64,000 nt of DNA, taken from NCBI RefSeq assembly GCF_000013645.1, contig NC_007953.1, forward strand, positions 558,001-622,000, read 5' to 3'. Shown one piece after another: positions 9,184 through 17,926 of the stretch. A program made the translations under genes and the position numbers. Numbering within the stretch: the stretch's first letter is position 1; each line of letters opens with the position of its first letter. This stretch comes from Paraburkholderia xenovorans LB400 (GTDB taxonomy: Bacteria > Pseudomonadota > Gammaproteobacteria > Burkholderiales > Burkholderiaceae). The notes under the pieces were generated by a model. It saw only the letters and a list, made by a program, of their open reading frames with translations. It was not told where the DNA came from and made no database searches.

Positions 9184-9202
9184 GGTCCGGCAGCGTACAG
9201 AC
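9184..9202 (+). promoter_or_regulatory. Recurrent promoter element, copy G
   Basis: GGTCCGGCAGCGTACAGAC, followed after 17 bp by GCACCATG (9220-9227). The small membrane protein at 9319 starts 116 bp downstream, close to the spacing of the other copies. It shares CAGCGTACAGACGCGAG with copy F. Confidence 0.5.
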
Positions 9203-9318
9203 GCGAGGTTTTATTGACTGCACCATGCATTCCTGCTTTCCGGTCGTCATTCCGCGCTCCGCCAGAGGTGTCGATGCACTGCCTGCGCTGAGCCGTCTAC
9301 CTCTTTTAAGGGCATGCC

Positions 9319-9474
9319 ATGACATACGCAATGTGGGGAATCCTGATGGGGATGGCGCTGATTTTCGGCGTTTCTTTTTACCGGTATGGGCACCCGCTCG
9401 AGCCTGGGCAGCGTCTCTACCGTTCAACCGGAGAGCGCGAGCATGACAGGCTGCGCGAGCGATACGGCCTGTAG
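9319..9474 (+). CDS. Small membrane protein, 51 residues
   Basis: ATG 9319 opens a frame with one N-terminal transmembrane segment (MWGILMGMALIFGVSFYRYG, residues 5-24) followed by a charged tail containing GEREHDRLRERYG. TAAGGG lies 7 bp before the start, a good ribosome binding site. Copy G of the recurrent promoter element is 116 bp upstream, which supports real expression. I do not recognise the family. The topology suggests a short anchored cytoplasmic tail, similar in layout to other small stress-induced membrane proteins. Confidence 0.55.
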   Translation: MTYAMWGILMGMALIFGVSFYRYGHPLEPGQRLYRSTGEREHDRLRERYGL

Positions 9475-9651
9475 CTCCCTTGCCTGATACACGCCTGCCC
9501 GGATTACCTGAGTTGGCTCGTCCGGACCGCGTCTGCCGGAGGTCTGTCCGGTGTCGGACCGCATCTTCGTCCGCTCCGGAGCAGGATCGATGCTACGTGA
9601 CGCTCCGTATCAGGCCATGCTTGCCGTTGATGAAGGGGACCTCCCCGCAGA

Positions 9652-10044
9652 CTAATCAGGCGCATATCTGAATTCGGGTAATGCCTTTAGCGATTCTTTC
9701 GTTGCGTCCGGCAAACGCATCTGGCGGTTGACGATCTGCAGGCTATTCCATGGGACCGCGACCAGGTGAGTTCCCATTCCGAGAAACCCGCCCACCGACA
9801 GGATCGCGTAGGGTATCGGATTGTTGGGGCTGGTGATCAGATCGTCGATTGTCCCGATCTTGTCCTGGGTGCGGTTAAACATAGGAGATCCATCGATCTT
9901 CGAGGCCCGATATCCAGTCGCCAGCTGTACCATGTCAACGTGCTGTGCGTTGATCGGCTGTGGTGTGCCCTGAGCCCGGAGCGTGCCGCTCGTGAGGGCC
10001 AGGATAAGCAGCGTCGCCAGCGGCGGCGCGATATGGCTTTTCAT
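9652..10044 (-). CDS. Secreted PRC-barrel domain protein
   Basis: A 130-residue protein with a Sec signal peptide (residues 1-24, ending TLRAQG) and a PRC-barrel domain (about 38-125: GTIDDLITSPNNPIPYAILS, then a Gly-rich turn and VAVPWNSLQI). PRC-barrels are small beta domains often found in stress and envelope proteins; the molecular role of this secreted type is unknown. Copy C of the recurrent element lies 130 bp upstream on the same strand, so it belongs to the same putative regulon as the SPFH and gadB genes. The length and domain are complete. Confidence 0.8.
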   Translation of the reverse strand: MKSHIAPPLATLLILALTSGTLRAQGTPQPINAQHVDMVQLATGYRASKIDGSPMFNRTQDKIGTIDDLITSPNNPIPYAILSVGGFLGMGTHLVAVPWNSLQIVNRQMRLPDATKESLKALPEFRYAPD

Positions 10045-10174
10045 GTTGAACCTCGCTGTTCGACGCCAGACATCTTTATGTCTGGCATGCGCTCGACGTC
10101 AACGTGATATCCAGAGGCGAAGCTGGCCTGGTTGTACGCAGCGCACAAAAAGGATGCTCGCAAGCTGAATTGAA

Positions 10175-10193
10175 GTCGGTACGGTTGCGTACC
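10175..10193 (-). promoter_or_regulatory. Recurrent promoter element, copy C
   Basis: Read on the minus strand: GGTACGCAACCGTACCGAC followed by TTCA, then GCATCCTT after 17 bp (10150-10157). The secreted PRC-barrel gene starts 130 bp downstream. It is the only strong copy on the minus strand, and its orientation follows its gene. Confidence 0.6.
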
Positions 10194-10327
10194 TGCAGAT
10201 GGAAGGCAGGCGCGTTGATCTGGCCGTGCCAAGGCGATGCGGCACTACCAATCGAAGCCGAGGTGAAACACCTCGAACAGATCGCGTCGCGGCTAGTCCG
10301 CGGAAGTCCTGTTTAGTTGTTCCCGAG

Positions 10328-10780
10328 TTACGACAGGCCACGATGGTGCCGAGGAATCGCACGTTCAACTCCGGGCGCCACGAGAAGGGATGCGCCCGCG
10401 ACCACGTTCATGAACTGAATGGCAAGACGATGGTTATCGTGTTGCTTCAATTCATCAATAAGCGCAAGTGTGACGAATGCATAGCGCGTCATGCGGCGCT
10501 CTTTCGCCCTTGCATCGACTTGTTGAAGAAGGCTCTCAAGCAGATTGGCTTGAATGCCCACGGATTTGGAGGTAACACGCGTCAGATCGATGTCGACAAA
10601 TATCCAGATCCCGTTGCCATCGTCCATCTGGAGCGCCTGCAATTCCAGTGTATTACGGGGATAAGTTGCTCGCAGCGAACAAACATCGCTTCGACGGTCG
10701 CCTGCGCATTGTGCGTCAGTTCGTTAAACGAATTGCCACTCGCGTCGGCGGTGGGAAAATCGGCGAAGCTGGTGCGAAGG
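10328..10780 (-). pseudogene. HicB-like antitoxin-family gene, frameshifted
   Basis: Two overlapping minus-strand frames supply the two halves of one protein. The first carries SFADFPTADASGNSFNEL and AQATVEAMFVRCEQLIP (the HicB-like N-terminal fold). The second carries LELQALQMDDGNGIWIFVDI and a C-terminal ribbon-helix-helix-like stretch VGIQANLLESLLQQVDARAK plus MTRYAFVTLALIDELKQ. The break is one base near 10650-10660. The N-terminal residues before the SFADFP motif are also not recognisable. It was probably a DNA-binding antitoxin or orphan regulator of about 140 residues. No HicA partner is seen. Confidence 0.6.
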
Positions 10781-11453
10781 CCAACAGACAGCTCGCTGTG
10801 CAGCGTCACGCCAGGGTGTTGGGTGTACAACCTGCGGCTGACCGAGTCCGCACGCACGTTTCATCAGACGCTTCGCGTACGAATACGCAACGACTTTTCT
10901 TGTGTCATTGCTATGCCATCTCGACGAAAGGTCGAAGCGGCCGACCCGGAGAGGGAATTGCCTGGTTGGGCACTAAACCAACGTGAATTTCGAACCCAAT
11001 ATATTCGATGGGGAAACCGAGGGCAAGCGGGGCCCCAGGCGTTGAGCCTCAGGATATGCGCGAGGAAAACAGCGCGGTTGTTGTCCAGCAACCATCGATC
11101 CTTGCTGCCTGTCCGTGTCCACCAATTCGCGTTAGATTATCCGGGCGCGGACTCGCTCCCGGTACTAGATGTGACCGAGGCAGGACTAATTGGTGATTGC
11201 ATGATGGAAGCCCAAGGCAGGAGGTCGCTCAAGACGACCGGTCCCCTCACTGCATACCATTTTGAGTGGCACTGCGGCCTCTCTTTTCTGAACCCGGGAG
11301 CGCGAGCGATGGGAAAGCTACTGAAGTTTGTGGGGCAGAAAATCCGGCCTGGAACAGACAGTTGAGCGGACAGTGCACATCCCATGAGTAGCACCACCTT
11401 GCACTCAATGGTGATGTATTGCAACGAACATATCGCGTGGCACGCGGCGGTGC
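10781..11453. other. Long non-coding or decayed stretch upstream of gadB
   Basis: About 670 bases without a gene I can support. Long open frames here show no family resemblance and no good start signals. The mixed base composition, lower in GC than the neighbouring genes, suggests relics of older genes, but I recognise none. Confidence 0.4.
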
Positions 11454-11472
11454 GGTACGGCACCGTACCGAC
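11454..11472 (+). promoter_or_regulatory. Recurrent promoter element, copy D
   Basis: GGTACGGCACCGTACCGAC, identical to copy B, followed after 17 bp by GCACCGTG (11490-11497), also identical to copy B. The gadB start codon is 125 bp downstream. It links the acid-resistance genes with the other stress genes. Confidence 0.65.
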
Positions 11473-11597
11473 TTCGATCGGTCCTGCGCGCACCGTGATT
11501 GCGGAAACTTTCCGTTCTACCCGATATCACCATTCCGTTCGCTCGCTGTTCCTTCACGAAGCCCGCTTCGCTCATTTCGAATCAGGAATCTCACGCC

Positions 11598-12983
11598 ATG
11601 ACCTTTCTCAAGTCCCCGCCACCCACGCCCGATGCCGTCGCCGACGAATACGCCGCGATGATCTCCGGTTCTTCACTACCGAAGTACCGGATCCCGGAAG
11701 CATCGTCCGATCGCCGCGCCGTATTCGATCTGGTGCGCGACGAACTGTTCATGGACGGCAACTCACGGCAGAACGTCGCGACCTTTTGCACTACATATGC
11801 CGACGACGAAGTGCGCCGCCTGATGGATCTGTCGATCGACAAGAACATGATCGACAAGGACGAATATCCGCAAACCGCCGAAATTGAAATGCGCTGCGTG
11901 CATATGCTTGCCGATCTGTGGCATGCCACGAAGTCGTGGAAGACCACCGGGTGTTCGACGACGGGTTCGAGCGAGGCCTGCATGCTCGGTGGTCTCGCGC
12001 TCAAGTGGCAGTGGAAAAAGCGTAGGGAAGCGCAGGGTAAGCCGACCGGCAAGCCGAACTTCGTCTGCGGACCCGTGCAGGTATGCTGGGCGAAGTTCGC
12101 CCGCTACTTCGACGTCGAGATGCGCCAGGTGCCGCTCAGCGGCGATGCGACCGGACTACGGCCGGAAGATCTGGCCCAGTACTGCGACGAGAACACGATT
12201 GGCGTCGTCGCCACGCTCGGCATCACGTTCACCTGCGTCTATGAACCGGTGAAGGCGCTGGCAGGCGCGCTCGACGCCTTGCAAGCCAATGTCGGGCTCG
12301 ATATTCCCATTCACGTCGATGCGGCTAGCGGCGGCTTCGTCGCACCGTTCATTCAGCCTGACCTCGAATGGGACTTCAGCGTGCCACGCGTCAAGTCGAT
12401 CAATGCGTCGGGCCATAAATACGGGCTCGCGCCGCTCGGCGTCGGCTGGATAGTCTGGCGCAGCACCCAGGATTTGCCTGACGAACTGATTTTCCGGGTC
12501 GATTATCTGGGCGGCGACATGCCGACGTTTGCATTGAATTTCTCGCGGCCGGCCGGCCAGATCATCGCGCAGTACTACATGCTGCTGCGCCTGGGCCGAG
12601 AGGGCTACCGGCACATCCAGCAGGAGTGCGCCGATACCGCGCAAGCGCTGGCCGACGGTCTCGCGAAGATCGACGCGCTCGACATGATCTACGACGGGCG
12701 AGGCGCGTTGCCGGCCGTTTGCTACAAGCTGAAGCATCCGGATACCGCGGGCTTCACACTGTTCGATCTGTCCGACCGGGTACGCATGCGCGGCTGGCAG
12801 ATCGCGTCATACGAACTGCCTGCCGGGCGCGAGGACACCATCGTGCAACGCGTACTGATCCGGCGCGGCGTGACCCGCGACATGGCAGCGATGCTGCTTG
12901 AGGACATTAAACACGCGATCGCGCATCTGACGAAGAACCCGGTGCCGAATTCGACCGCCGGCCCGACCTTCCATCACGACTGA
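11598..12983 (+). CDS. gadB: Glutamate decarboxylase
   Basis: A 461-residue PLP-dependent group II decarboxylase that converts glutamate to GABA with uptake of a proton, the core of glutamate-dependent acid resistance. Family marks are TTGSSEACMLGGLALKWQWK (121-140), the PLP-contacting DAASGG (Asp241) and the Schiff-base lysine in NASGHKYG (Lys274), at nearly the position of Lys276 in E. coli GadB. The length is typical (about 466). ATG 11598 gives the family N-terminus and has AGGA upstream. The antiporter gene follows 27 bp later, so the two form an operon under promoter element D. Confidence 0.93.
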   Translation: MTFLKSPPPTPDAVADEYAAMISGSSLPKYRIPEASSDRRAVFDLVRDELFMDGNSRQNVATFCTTYADDEVRRLMDLSIDKNMIDKDEYPQTAEIEMRCVHMLADLWHATKSWKTTGCSTTGSSEACMLGGLALKWQWKKRREAQGKPTGKPNFVCGPVQVCWAKFARYFDVEMRQVPLSGDATGLRPEDLAQYCDENTIGVVATLGITFTCVYEPVKALAGALDALQANVGLDIPIHVDAASGGFVAPFIQPDLEWDFSVPRVKSINASGHKYGLAPLGVGWIVWRSTQDLPDELIFRVDYLGGDMPTFALNFSRPAGQIIAQYYMLLRLGREGYRHIQQECADTAQALADGLAKIDALDMIYDGRGALPAVCYKLKHPDTAGFTLFDLSDRVRMRGWQIASYELPAGREDTIVQRVLIRRGVTRDMAAMLLEDIKHAIAHLTKNPVPNSTAGPTFHHD

Positions 12984-13010
12984 TGTCGCCTCTTCAGAGG
13001 AGTGCACGAA

Positions 13011-14531
13011 ATGGATAACACCGTAGCCACCGCCGCCGCGTTGCCGGCCGCGAATGCCGCTAAACGCGGCAAGTACCTGAGCGTCACGTCGATCGGTCTG
13101 ATGACGGCCGCCGCCGTGGTCACCAGCCTGCGCGGACTTCCGTTGCTGGCGAAGGAGGAGATGACGATGTTCGTTTATCTCGCCTTTACCGTGGTTTTCT
13201 ATCTGATCCCCGCGTCGCTGATTTCGGCCGAACTGGGCGGCGCGTTTGCCGACCGGCGCGGCGGCATCTACACGTGGGTCGCCGAAGCGTTCGGCACCCG
13301 CTGGGGCTTTCTCGCGATCTGGCTGCAATGGATCCAGAACGTCGTCTGGTATCCCGTGGCGCTGACCTTCGGTGCGGCGGCGCTTGCGTACACGATCGGC
13401 CGGCCGGATCTGGCGAAGAACGGCGTCTACGTCGGGATCTTCTGCATCGTCGCATACTGGCTTTCGACATGGTTGGTGTTGCAAGGTGTCGAAGTATTCG
13501 CGCGGATCGCCAACTGGACGTTTGTGATCGGCACCATCGTGCCGGGTGTCGTGCTGCTCGCGCTGCTCGGCTACTGGATCAGCAGTGGCCATCCGCTCGG
13601 CTGGCAGCATCTGAACGATGCCGCGCTGTCGCAAGGGGGTCACGCGCGATTCTGGCCCGCGATTCACGGCTTCGGCACGATCTCGTTTCTCGCCGGTATC
13701 GTGCTGTTGTTTGCCGGCGTGGAGGTGCAGGCCGTTCATGTGATCGACATGCGCAGCCCGAGTCGCGGTTATCCGGCGGCCATCGGCCTCGGTGCGCTGA
13801 TTTCGGTGCTGATCTTCGCGCTGGGCGCGTTGCCGATCGCAGCGATCCTGCCATACGAGAAGATCTCGTTGCAATCCGGCGTATTCGATGCGTTCAGCGC
13901 CGTGCTCGTGGACCTCTGGCACATGGGCTGGGCTGTGTCGGCCCTGTCGCTGCTGGTTGGCGTCGGCGCGATCAGCGGCGTGCTGGCCTGGTTGGGCAGT
14001 CCGTCGCGCGGTCTGCTCGAAACCGCGCATGAGGGCGAGCTGCCGCCGATCCTTCAGGCGAAGAACCGCAAGGGTATGCCCACGCATATCCTGCTGGTGC
14101 AAGGGCTGATCGTGACGGTGATCTCATGCTTCTACTTTGTGATCCGGGATGTATCGGTCGCGTTCTTTCTGATCTCCGCGATGACCATCGCGCTCTACCT
14201 GATCGCGTACATGCTGATGTACGCGGCGGCAATCAGGCTGCGCTATAGCGCACCGGCGTTGACCCGGCCTTTCACCGTGCCCGGTGGCCTGGCCGGCATG
14301 TGGCTGACCGCCGGCATTGGTTTTGTCGGCGTGCTGTTCAGTTTCGTGGTGTCGTTCTTTCCGCCGGACCAGTTGCCGGTCGGCTCGCCGTGGCTTTATA
14401 CGGGACTGGTCGTGCTGGGCATCGTCGTGTTCGCGGGCATTCCGTTGATCATCCACCACGTGCGCCGCAGTGGCTGGGCGACGGCTCATGACGCGCCGCT
14501 TACCGGTCCCGCGGCAACACCGCTGAAATAG
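13011..14531 (+). CDS. gadC: Glutamate:GABA antiporter-type APC permease
   Basis: A 506-residue APC-superfamily transporter with about 12 transmembrane segments. The position directly after gadB, the length (E. coli GadC is 511) and the family-type TM1 (LSVTSIGLMTAAAVVTSLRG) support exchange of external glutamate for internal GABA. ATG 13011 is preceded by AGGAG at ideal spacing; an upstream GTG in frame is less likely. Specificity is inferred from operon context, since related APC antiporters carry other amino acids. Confidence 0.85.
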   Translation: MDNTVATAAALPAANAAKRGKYLSVTSIGLMTAAAVVTSLRGLPLLAKEEMTMFVYLAFTVVFYLIPASLISAELGGAFADRRGGIYTWVAEAFGTRWGFLAIWLQWIQNVVWYPVALTFGAAALAYTIGRPDLAKNGVYVGIFCIVAYWLSTWLVLQGVEVFARIANWTFVIGTIVPGVVLLALLGYWISSGHPLGWQHLNDAALSQGGHARFWPAIHGFGTISFLAGIVLLFAGVEVQAVHVIDMRSPSRGYPAAIGLGALISVLIFALGALPIAAILPYEKISLQSGVFDAFSAVLVDLWHMGWAVSALSLLVGVGAISGVLAWLGSPSRGLLETAHEGELPPILQAKNRKGMPTHILLVQGLIVTVISCFYFVIRDVSVAFFLISAMTIALYLIAYMLMYAAAIRLRYSAPALTRPFTVPGGLAGMWLTAGIGFVGVLFSFVVSFFPPDQLPVGSPWLYTGLVVLGIVVFAGIPLIIHHVRRSGWATAHDAPLTGPAATPLK

Positions 14532-14562
14532 GCACGCGTGGCCTCTCTGGCAGGTCTTCGAT

Positions 14563-14890
14563 ATGAAATACAAAGACTATTACGAAGCGCCGGGCGTGCC
14601 GCGCAGCGCGACGCGGGACGATATCACGCGTACTTCGAGCCGCCGCCTCCGTGGGAGGTGAAGTTCACGCTGCTCGAATTGTGCCGCGTCTCCGGCGCTT
14701 CTGAAATGCAGATCTTCGAATGGATCGCGCACGGCGCGATCGAGCCGACATGCGTCAGCGAGAAAGATGGCCCGCACTTCGACAGTGTCTCATTGCGACG
14801 CGTCCGTAGGCCGCCGTCTCGCGCAGGATCTCGGGATTAACGCTACGGGCATCGCGCTGGCACTCGATCTGCTCGATCAAATCTTGTCTT
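14563..14890 (+). pseudogene. cbpA-cbpM remnant fused by deletion
   Basis: The sequence starts as a CbpA/DnaJ-type co-chaperone (MKYKDYYEAPGVPRSATRDD, the first helix of the J domain). Most of cbpA is then missing, including its HPD motif, and in another frame the sequence continues as CbpM, the CbpA modulator (PPPPWEVKFTLLELCRVSGA, IEPTCVSEKDGPHFDSVSLR). A second frameshift near 14805-14815 is needed to reach its end (RRLAQDLGINATGIALALDL). Both genes are therefore lost. In intact genomes cbpA and cbpM are adjacent in this order, so one internal deletion explains the junction. Confidence 0.7.
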
Positions 14891-14925
14891 GCGAGCGCAA
14901 TAGTCGCAGCGATAGAGCGGGTCGC

Positions 14926-16215
14926 TCACGCGAACCAGGTGACTCCCATCGCCACGACCGTTGCCGCCATCACACCGGTCGCAACCCAGCCGAGGATACG
15001 GAGTGCCGGCGGCAGCGTGAGACCGGACATGATGCGGGTACGCATCGAGAGATGCATCATGACGATCATCACGGGTACCGCAACGACACCGTTGAGCACG
15101 GCGCTCCAATAGAGCGCCTTGACCGGATCGACCGACGTGAAGTTCAGGCCGGCGCCGATTGCCGTTGCGGCGGCGATCACACCGTAGAACGCTTTAGCCT
15201 GCGACGGCAGGCGCGCGAGGCCCACGCGCCACGCGAACAACTCGCCCAGCGCATATGCGCCAGAACCGGCCAGCACAGGCAGCGTCAACAAGCCGGTGCC
15301 GATGATGCCGGCGGCGAATACAAAGAACGTGAACGGACCTGCTACGGCACGCAGCCCTTCCGCGGCCTGCGCCGAAGTCTGAATATTGGTGAGGCCGTGC
15401 GCATGCAGGGTCGTCGCCGTCGTTACGACGATGAAGAACGCGACCACATTCGAGAGCGCCATGCCGAGGTAGGTATCGACGCGGATCCGCGCGAACTCCG
15501 CGGGCGCTTCCCACGGCGCGTGGATCAATGGATGCGCGCCGGGCCGTTCCTTTTCGTCCTCGAGTTCCTGTTCGGCTTGCCAGAAGAACAGGTAAGGGCT
15601 GATCGTCGTGCCCATGACGGCGACAATAGCCACGAGGTAGTCCGGTTTGATGGACAGCGCGGGCAATAGCACGGCGCGGCCAACCTGATCCCACGGCACT
15701 TTAACGACAAACGCGCAGATTACATAGCTGAACAGCGACAGGCATAGCCATTTGAGAATCGACACGTAGCGGGCATAGCGGGTGAATATTTCCAATACCA
15801 CCGACAGCAGCCCGAAACCGCACACGTAGAGCAGTGCGGGACCGGCGATCAGCAGCTTCAGCGCCGAGCCCATTGCGCCGAGGTCCGCCCCCAGATTGAT
15901 GATGTTCGCGACGAGCAGCATCCCGACTACGCTGGTCGACAGCCAGCGCGGATAGTGCTGACGCAGATTGCCCGCGATACCGCTGCCGGTCACGCGCCCG
16001 ATGCGCGCACTGATCTCCTGAATCGCGGCCATCAGCGGGTAGCTGAACAGGAGAGTCCACGCGAGGCCGTAGCCGAATTGCGCGCCGATCTGGGAATACG
16101 TTGCGATACCGCTCGGATCGTCGTCCGATGCACCGGTGATGAGGCCGGGCCCCATCACCTGCAGCAGTTTTGGCCGAGCCGGCTGCTTGACCGGATCGTG
16201 AGTGAGCGTGTCCAT
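14926..16215 (-). CDS. Divergent Nramp-family metal transporter
   Basis: A 429-residue membrane protein with about 11 transmembrane helices and the Nramp fold. TM1 has ASDDDPSGIATYS, where classical Nramp transporters have a DPGN motif, and the TM6 region has GTTISPYLFFW instead of the Met-Pro-His motif that helps bind manganese and iron. It therefore belongs to a divergent Nramp clade whose substrate may not be Mn2+ or Fe2+. Nramp-related magnesium transporters are one known case of altered sites. ATG 16215 begins the family N-terminus. It may share a transcript with the DUF1269 gene upstream (42 bp gap). Confidence 0.85.
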   Translation of the reverse strand: MDTLTHDPVKQPARPKLLQVMGPGLITGASDDDPSGIATYSQIGAQFGYGLAWTLLFSYPLMAAIQEISARIGRVTGSGIAGNLRQHYPRWLSTSVVGMLLVANIINLGADLGAMGSALKLLIAGPALLYVCGFGLLSVVLEIFTRYARYVSILKWLCLSLFSYVICAFVVKVPWDQVGRAVLLPALSIKPDYLVAIVAVMGTTISPYLFFWQAEQELEDEKERPGAHPLIHAPWEAPAEFARIRVDTYLGMALSNVVAFFIVVTTATTLHAHGLTNIQTSAQAAEGLRAVAGPFTFFVFAAGIIGTGLLTLPVLAGSGAYALGELFAWRVGLARLPSQAKAFYGVIAAATAIGAGLNFTSVDPVKALYWSAVLNGVVAVPVMIVMMHLSMRTRIMSGLTLPPALRILGWVATGVMAATVVAMGVTWFA

Positions 16216-16257
16216 GAGTTGGGCGCTTCTGGTAGCTGGTTCAGTCGTACCGGCCCG

Positions 16258-16809
16258 TCAGATGGTTTCGGGCGTGGCGGCGTCGGTAGGCGTGACACCC
16301 TCATGCAAGTCGAGCCGCGCCGGTTGGTGGGTCGCGAGGACGGCTTTGGCGCGTGCCATTTCATCCGGCGTGCCGTGGGCCATCACGATGAAGCCATCGG
16401 CCTTGATGGCGGCCTCGTAATGGACGACGCTTTCTTTCGGCAGCCCCACATTGACGAGCGTGGCGCCCAGTGCGCTGAGGGTGCCGACGACGACCGCCCC
16501 TTCGACAGCCGACACGATGACGACAGCAAGATGACCCAGCACCACGATCGGGCCGAGTGCCGGAATCGTCAGAAACACGCCGCCCATCAGCAAGCCCCAC
16601 AGGCCGCCCCAGAATGCGCCGTACTTGCCCCACATTTTCATGCGATCGCCGACGGTATAGAGACCGACGATCTTTTCTTCAGTGTGGTAGCCCTTGCCGA
16701 CCACACTGAAGTTCTTCATGTCGAAGCCGCCGTCTATCAGCTTGCGCACCGCGGCATCGGCTTGATGATGGTCATTGAAGACTGCGATCACGACGTCATA
16801 GGGTGTCAT
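16258..16809 (-). CDS. DUF1269-family membrane protein
   Basis: A 183-residue protein. The N-terminal ferredoxin-like region (MTPYDVVIAVFNDHHQADAA) resembles general-stress proteins of the YflT/DUF1269 type. A Gly-rich hydrophobic pair of membrane segments follows (about residues 62-125), and the C-terminal half repeats a small alpha/beta unit ending in MAHGTPDEMARAKAVL. The function of the family is unknown; members are often stress-induced. It lies just upstream of the Nramp gene on the same strand. The region from 16810 to 17062 contains no recognised gene. Confidence 0.75.
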   Translation of the reverse strand: MTPYDVVIAVFNDHHQADAAVRKLIDGGFDMKNFSVVGKGYHTEEKIVGLYTVGDRMKMWGKYGAFWGGLWGLLMGGVFLTIPALGPIVVLGHLAVVIVSAVEGAVVVGTLSALGATLVNVGLPKESVVHYEAAIKADGFIVMAHGTPDEMARAKAVLATHQPARLDLHEGVTPTDAATPETI

Positions 16810-17062
16810 GCGAGTATCCTTGAATAGAGGAGAGTAGGCAGGTTATTGCGCTGCGCACGCGTCGTGTGCGGTGCTTGAAATGATTCTGTCCGCCATGCCA
16901 CCGCCCGTCTGGTTGACCGGCGGTCGCACTGCCCGTCGTCCGGGCCGAAAAAGTTCGAGGTTCGTCAACCATTGTCAACGCCGCATATCCCGAACATATG
17001 TCGTTTACGCGCGCTCCGGGACCGCCCGGCGCAGGCGGGGACCGCGTTCTGCGCGCGACGCC

Positions 17063-17872
17063 TCACTCCAATGCAACCCGCTCGCCGGTATCGGCATCCG
17101 ACCAATAGCCGTGCCTGTCGTAAAACCGGTGCAGCATGACTTCGTAATGCCGGTCGATCGGCATCGAGTCGTCGTAAGCGGGACTATTCCAAATGACATC
17201 ACGCGTTAATGCCGTCGATACGGTCGAATCGAGCCAGTCGACAACGTCGATCCAGTGAATCGCGATCAGCACGGCTTTGCCACCTGGCCACCAGTCGTGC
17301 GTCTCCACGACCAGATAGCGAATCGCCCAGTCGGTGTCGTCGTAAATGAAGTCCGAGACGTGCCCGATGCCACCGTCCGCTGTTTTGAGGTGGTATCCCT
17401 TGACCTCGCCGGTACTGCGCAGATGAACGTCCGCTTGCGGCTTGTTCGTATGCAAGGTTGGCCGTGAAGGTTCATCGAGCAGCGAGTCCGGCGCAACTCC
17501 AGTCGGATCGTAGGCCGGATAGGCACCCATGCCCCACAGGTTCGGGCCGCCCCAATACGTCGGATAGCTGTAGTAGCGCAGATATTCGATCTCGTGCTGC
17601 CGTGACACCGGCTTATGAGTGTCGAGAATCGGGCTGTCCCGCACTTGCTGCCGGGAAAGGTTCACGTGCACGACGCTCGATCCCGGGTCGGTGTGTTTCA
17701 CCGAATACGGCGAAACCAGCACTTGCCGGTCGTTGAGCCAGTTGCCTGTTTCGACCACCAGATAACGCACTCCCCAGGACTCGTCGTCGAAATAGACCTG
17801 GTTGACCGAGCCGATGTCACCGTCCAATGCGTGCACGGTGCTGCCGTGCAGGTCGCTTATGCTTCGTAACAT
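17063..17872 (-). CDS. Protein with two PRC-barrel domains
   Basis: A 269-residue soluble protein with two PRC-barrel domains: one at the N-terminus (about residues 5-75, DGDIGSVNQVYFDDESWGVR) and one in the second half (about 155-225, DGGIGHVSDFIYDDTDWAIR), joined by a Tyr/Pro-rich linker. ATG 17872 has GCGGAG upstream and gives the conserved MLRSISDLHGSTV start. The architecture is common in Proteobacteria; the role is not known. It lies 54 bp downstream of the SYLF gene on the same strand and may be cotranscribed with it. Confidence 0.8.
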   Translation of the reverse strand: MLRSISDLHGSTVHALDGDIGSVNQVYFDDESWGVRYLVVETGNWLNDRQVLVSPYSVKHTDPGSSVVHVNLSRQQVRDSPILDTHKPVSRQHEIEYLRYYSYPTYWGGPNLWGMGAYPAYDPTGVAPDSLLDEPSRPTLHTNKPQADVHLRSTGEVKGYHLKTADGGIGHVSDFIYDDTDWAIRYLVVETHDWWPGGKAVLIAIHWIDVVDWLDSTVSTALTRDVIWNSPAYDDSMPIDRHYEVMLHRFYDRHGYWSDADTGERVALE

Positions 17873-17926
17873 GGTTTCTCCGCGGGGATGAGAAGGGGCG
17901 CGCATTACGCCGCGCCCAGGGTTGCT

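Noticed and set aside
10199..11365. 388-codon plus-strand frame covering the HicB-like pseudogene
   Set aside because: No family match, no ribosome binding site, and the minus strand carries recognisable HicB-like sequence.
12807..14102. Long open frame on the minus strand opposite gadC
   Set aside because: It is an antisense shadow in GC-rich DNA: highly charged, low-complexity composition, no family resemblance, and it covers two clearly real genes.
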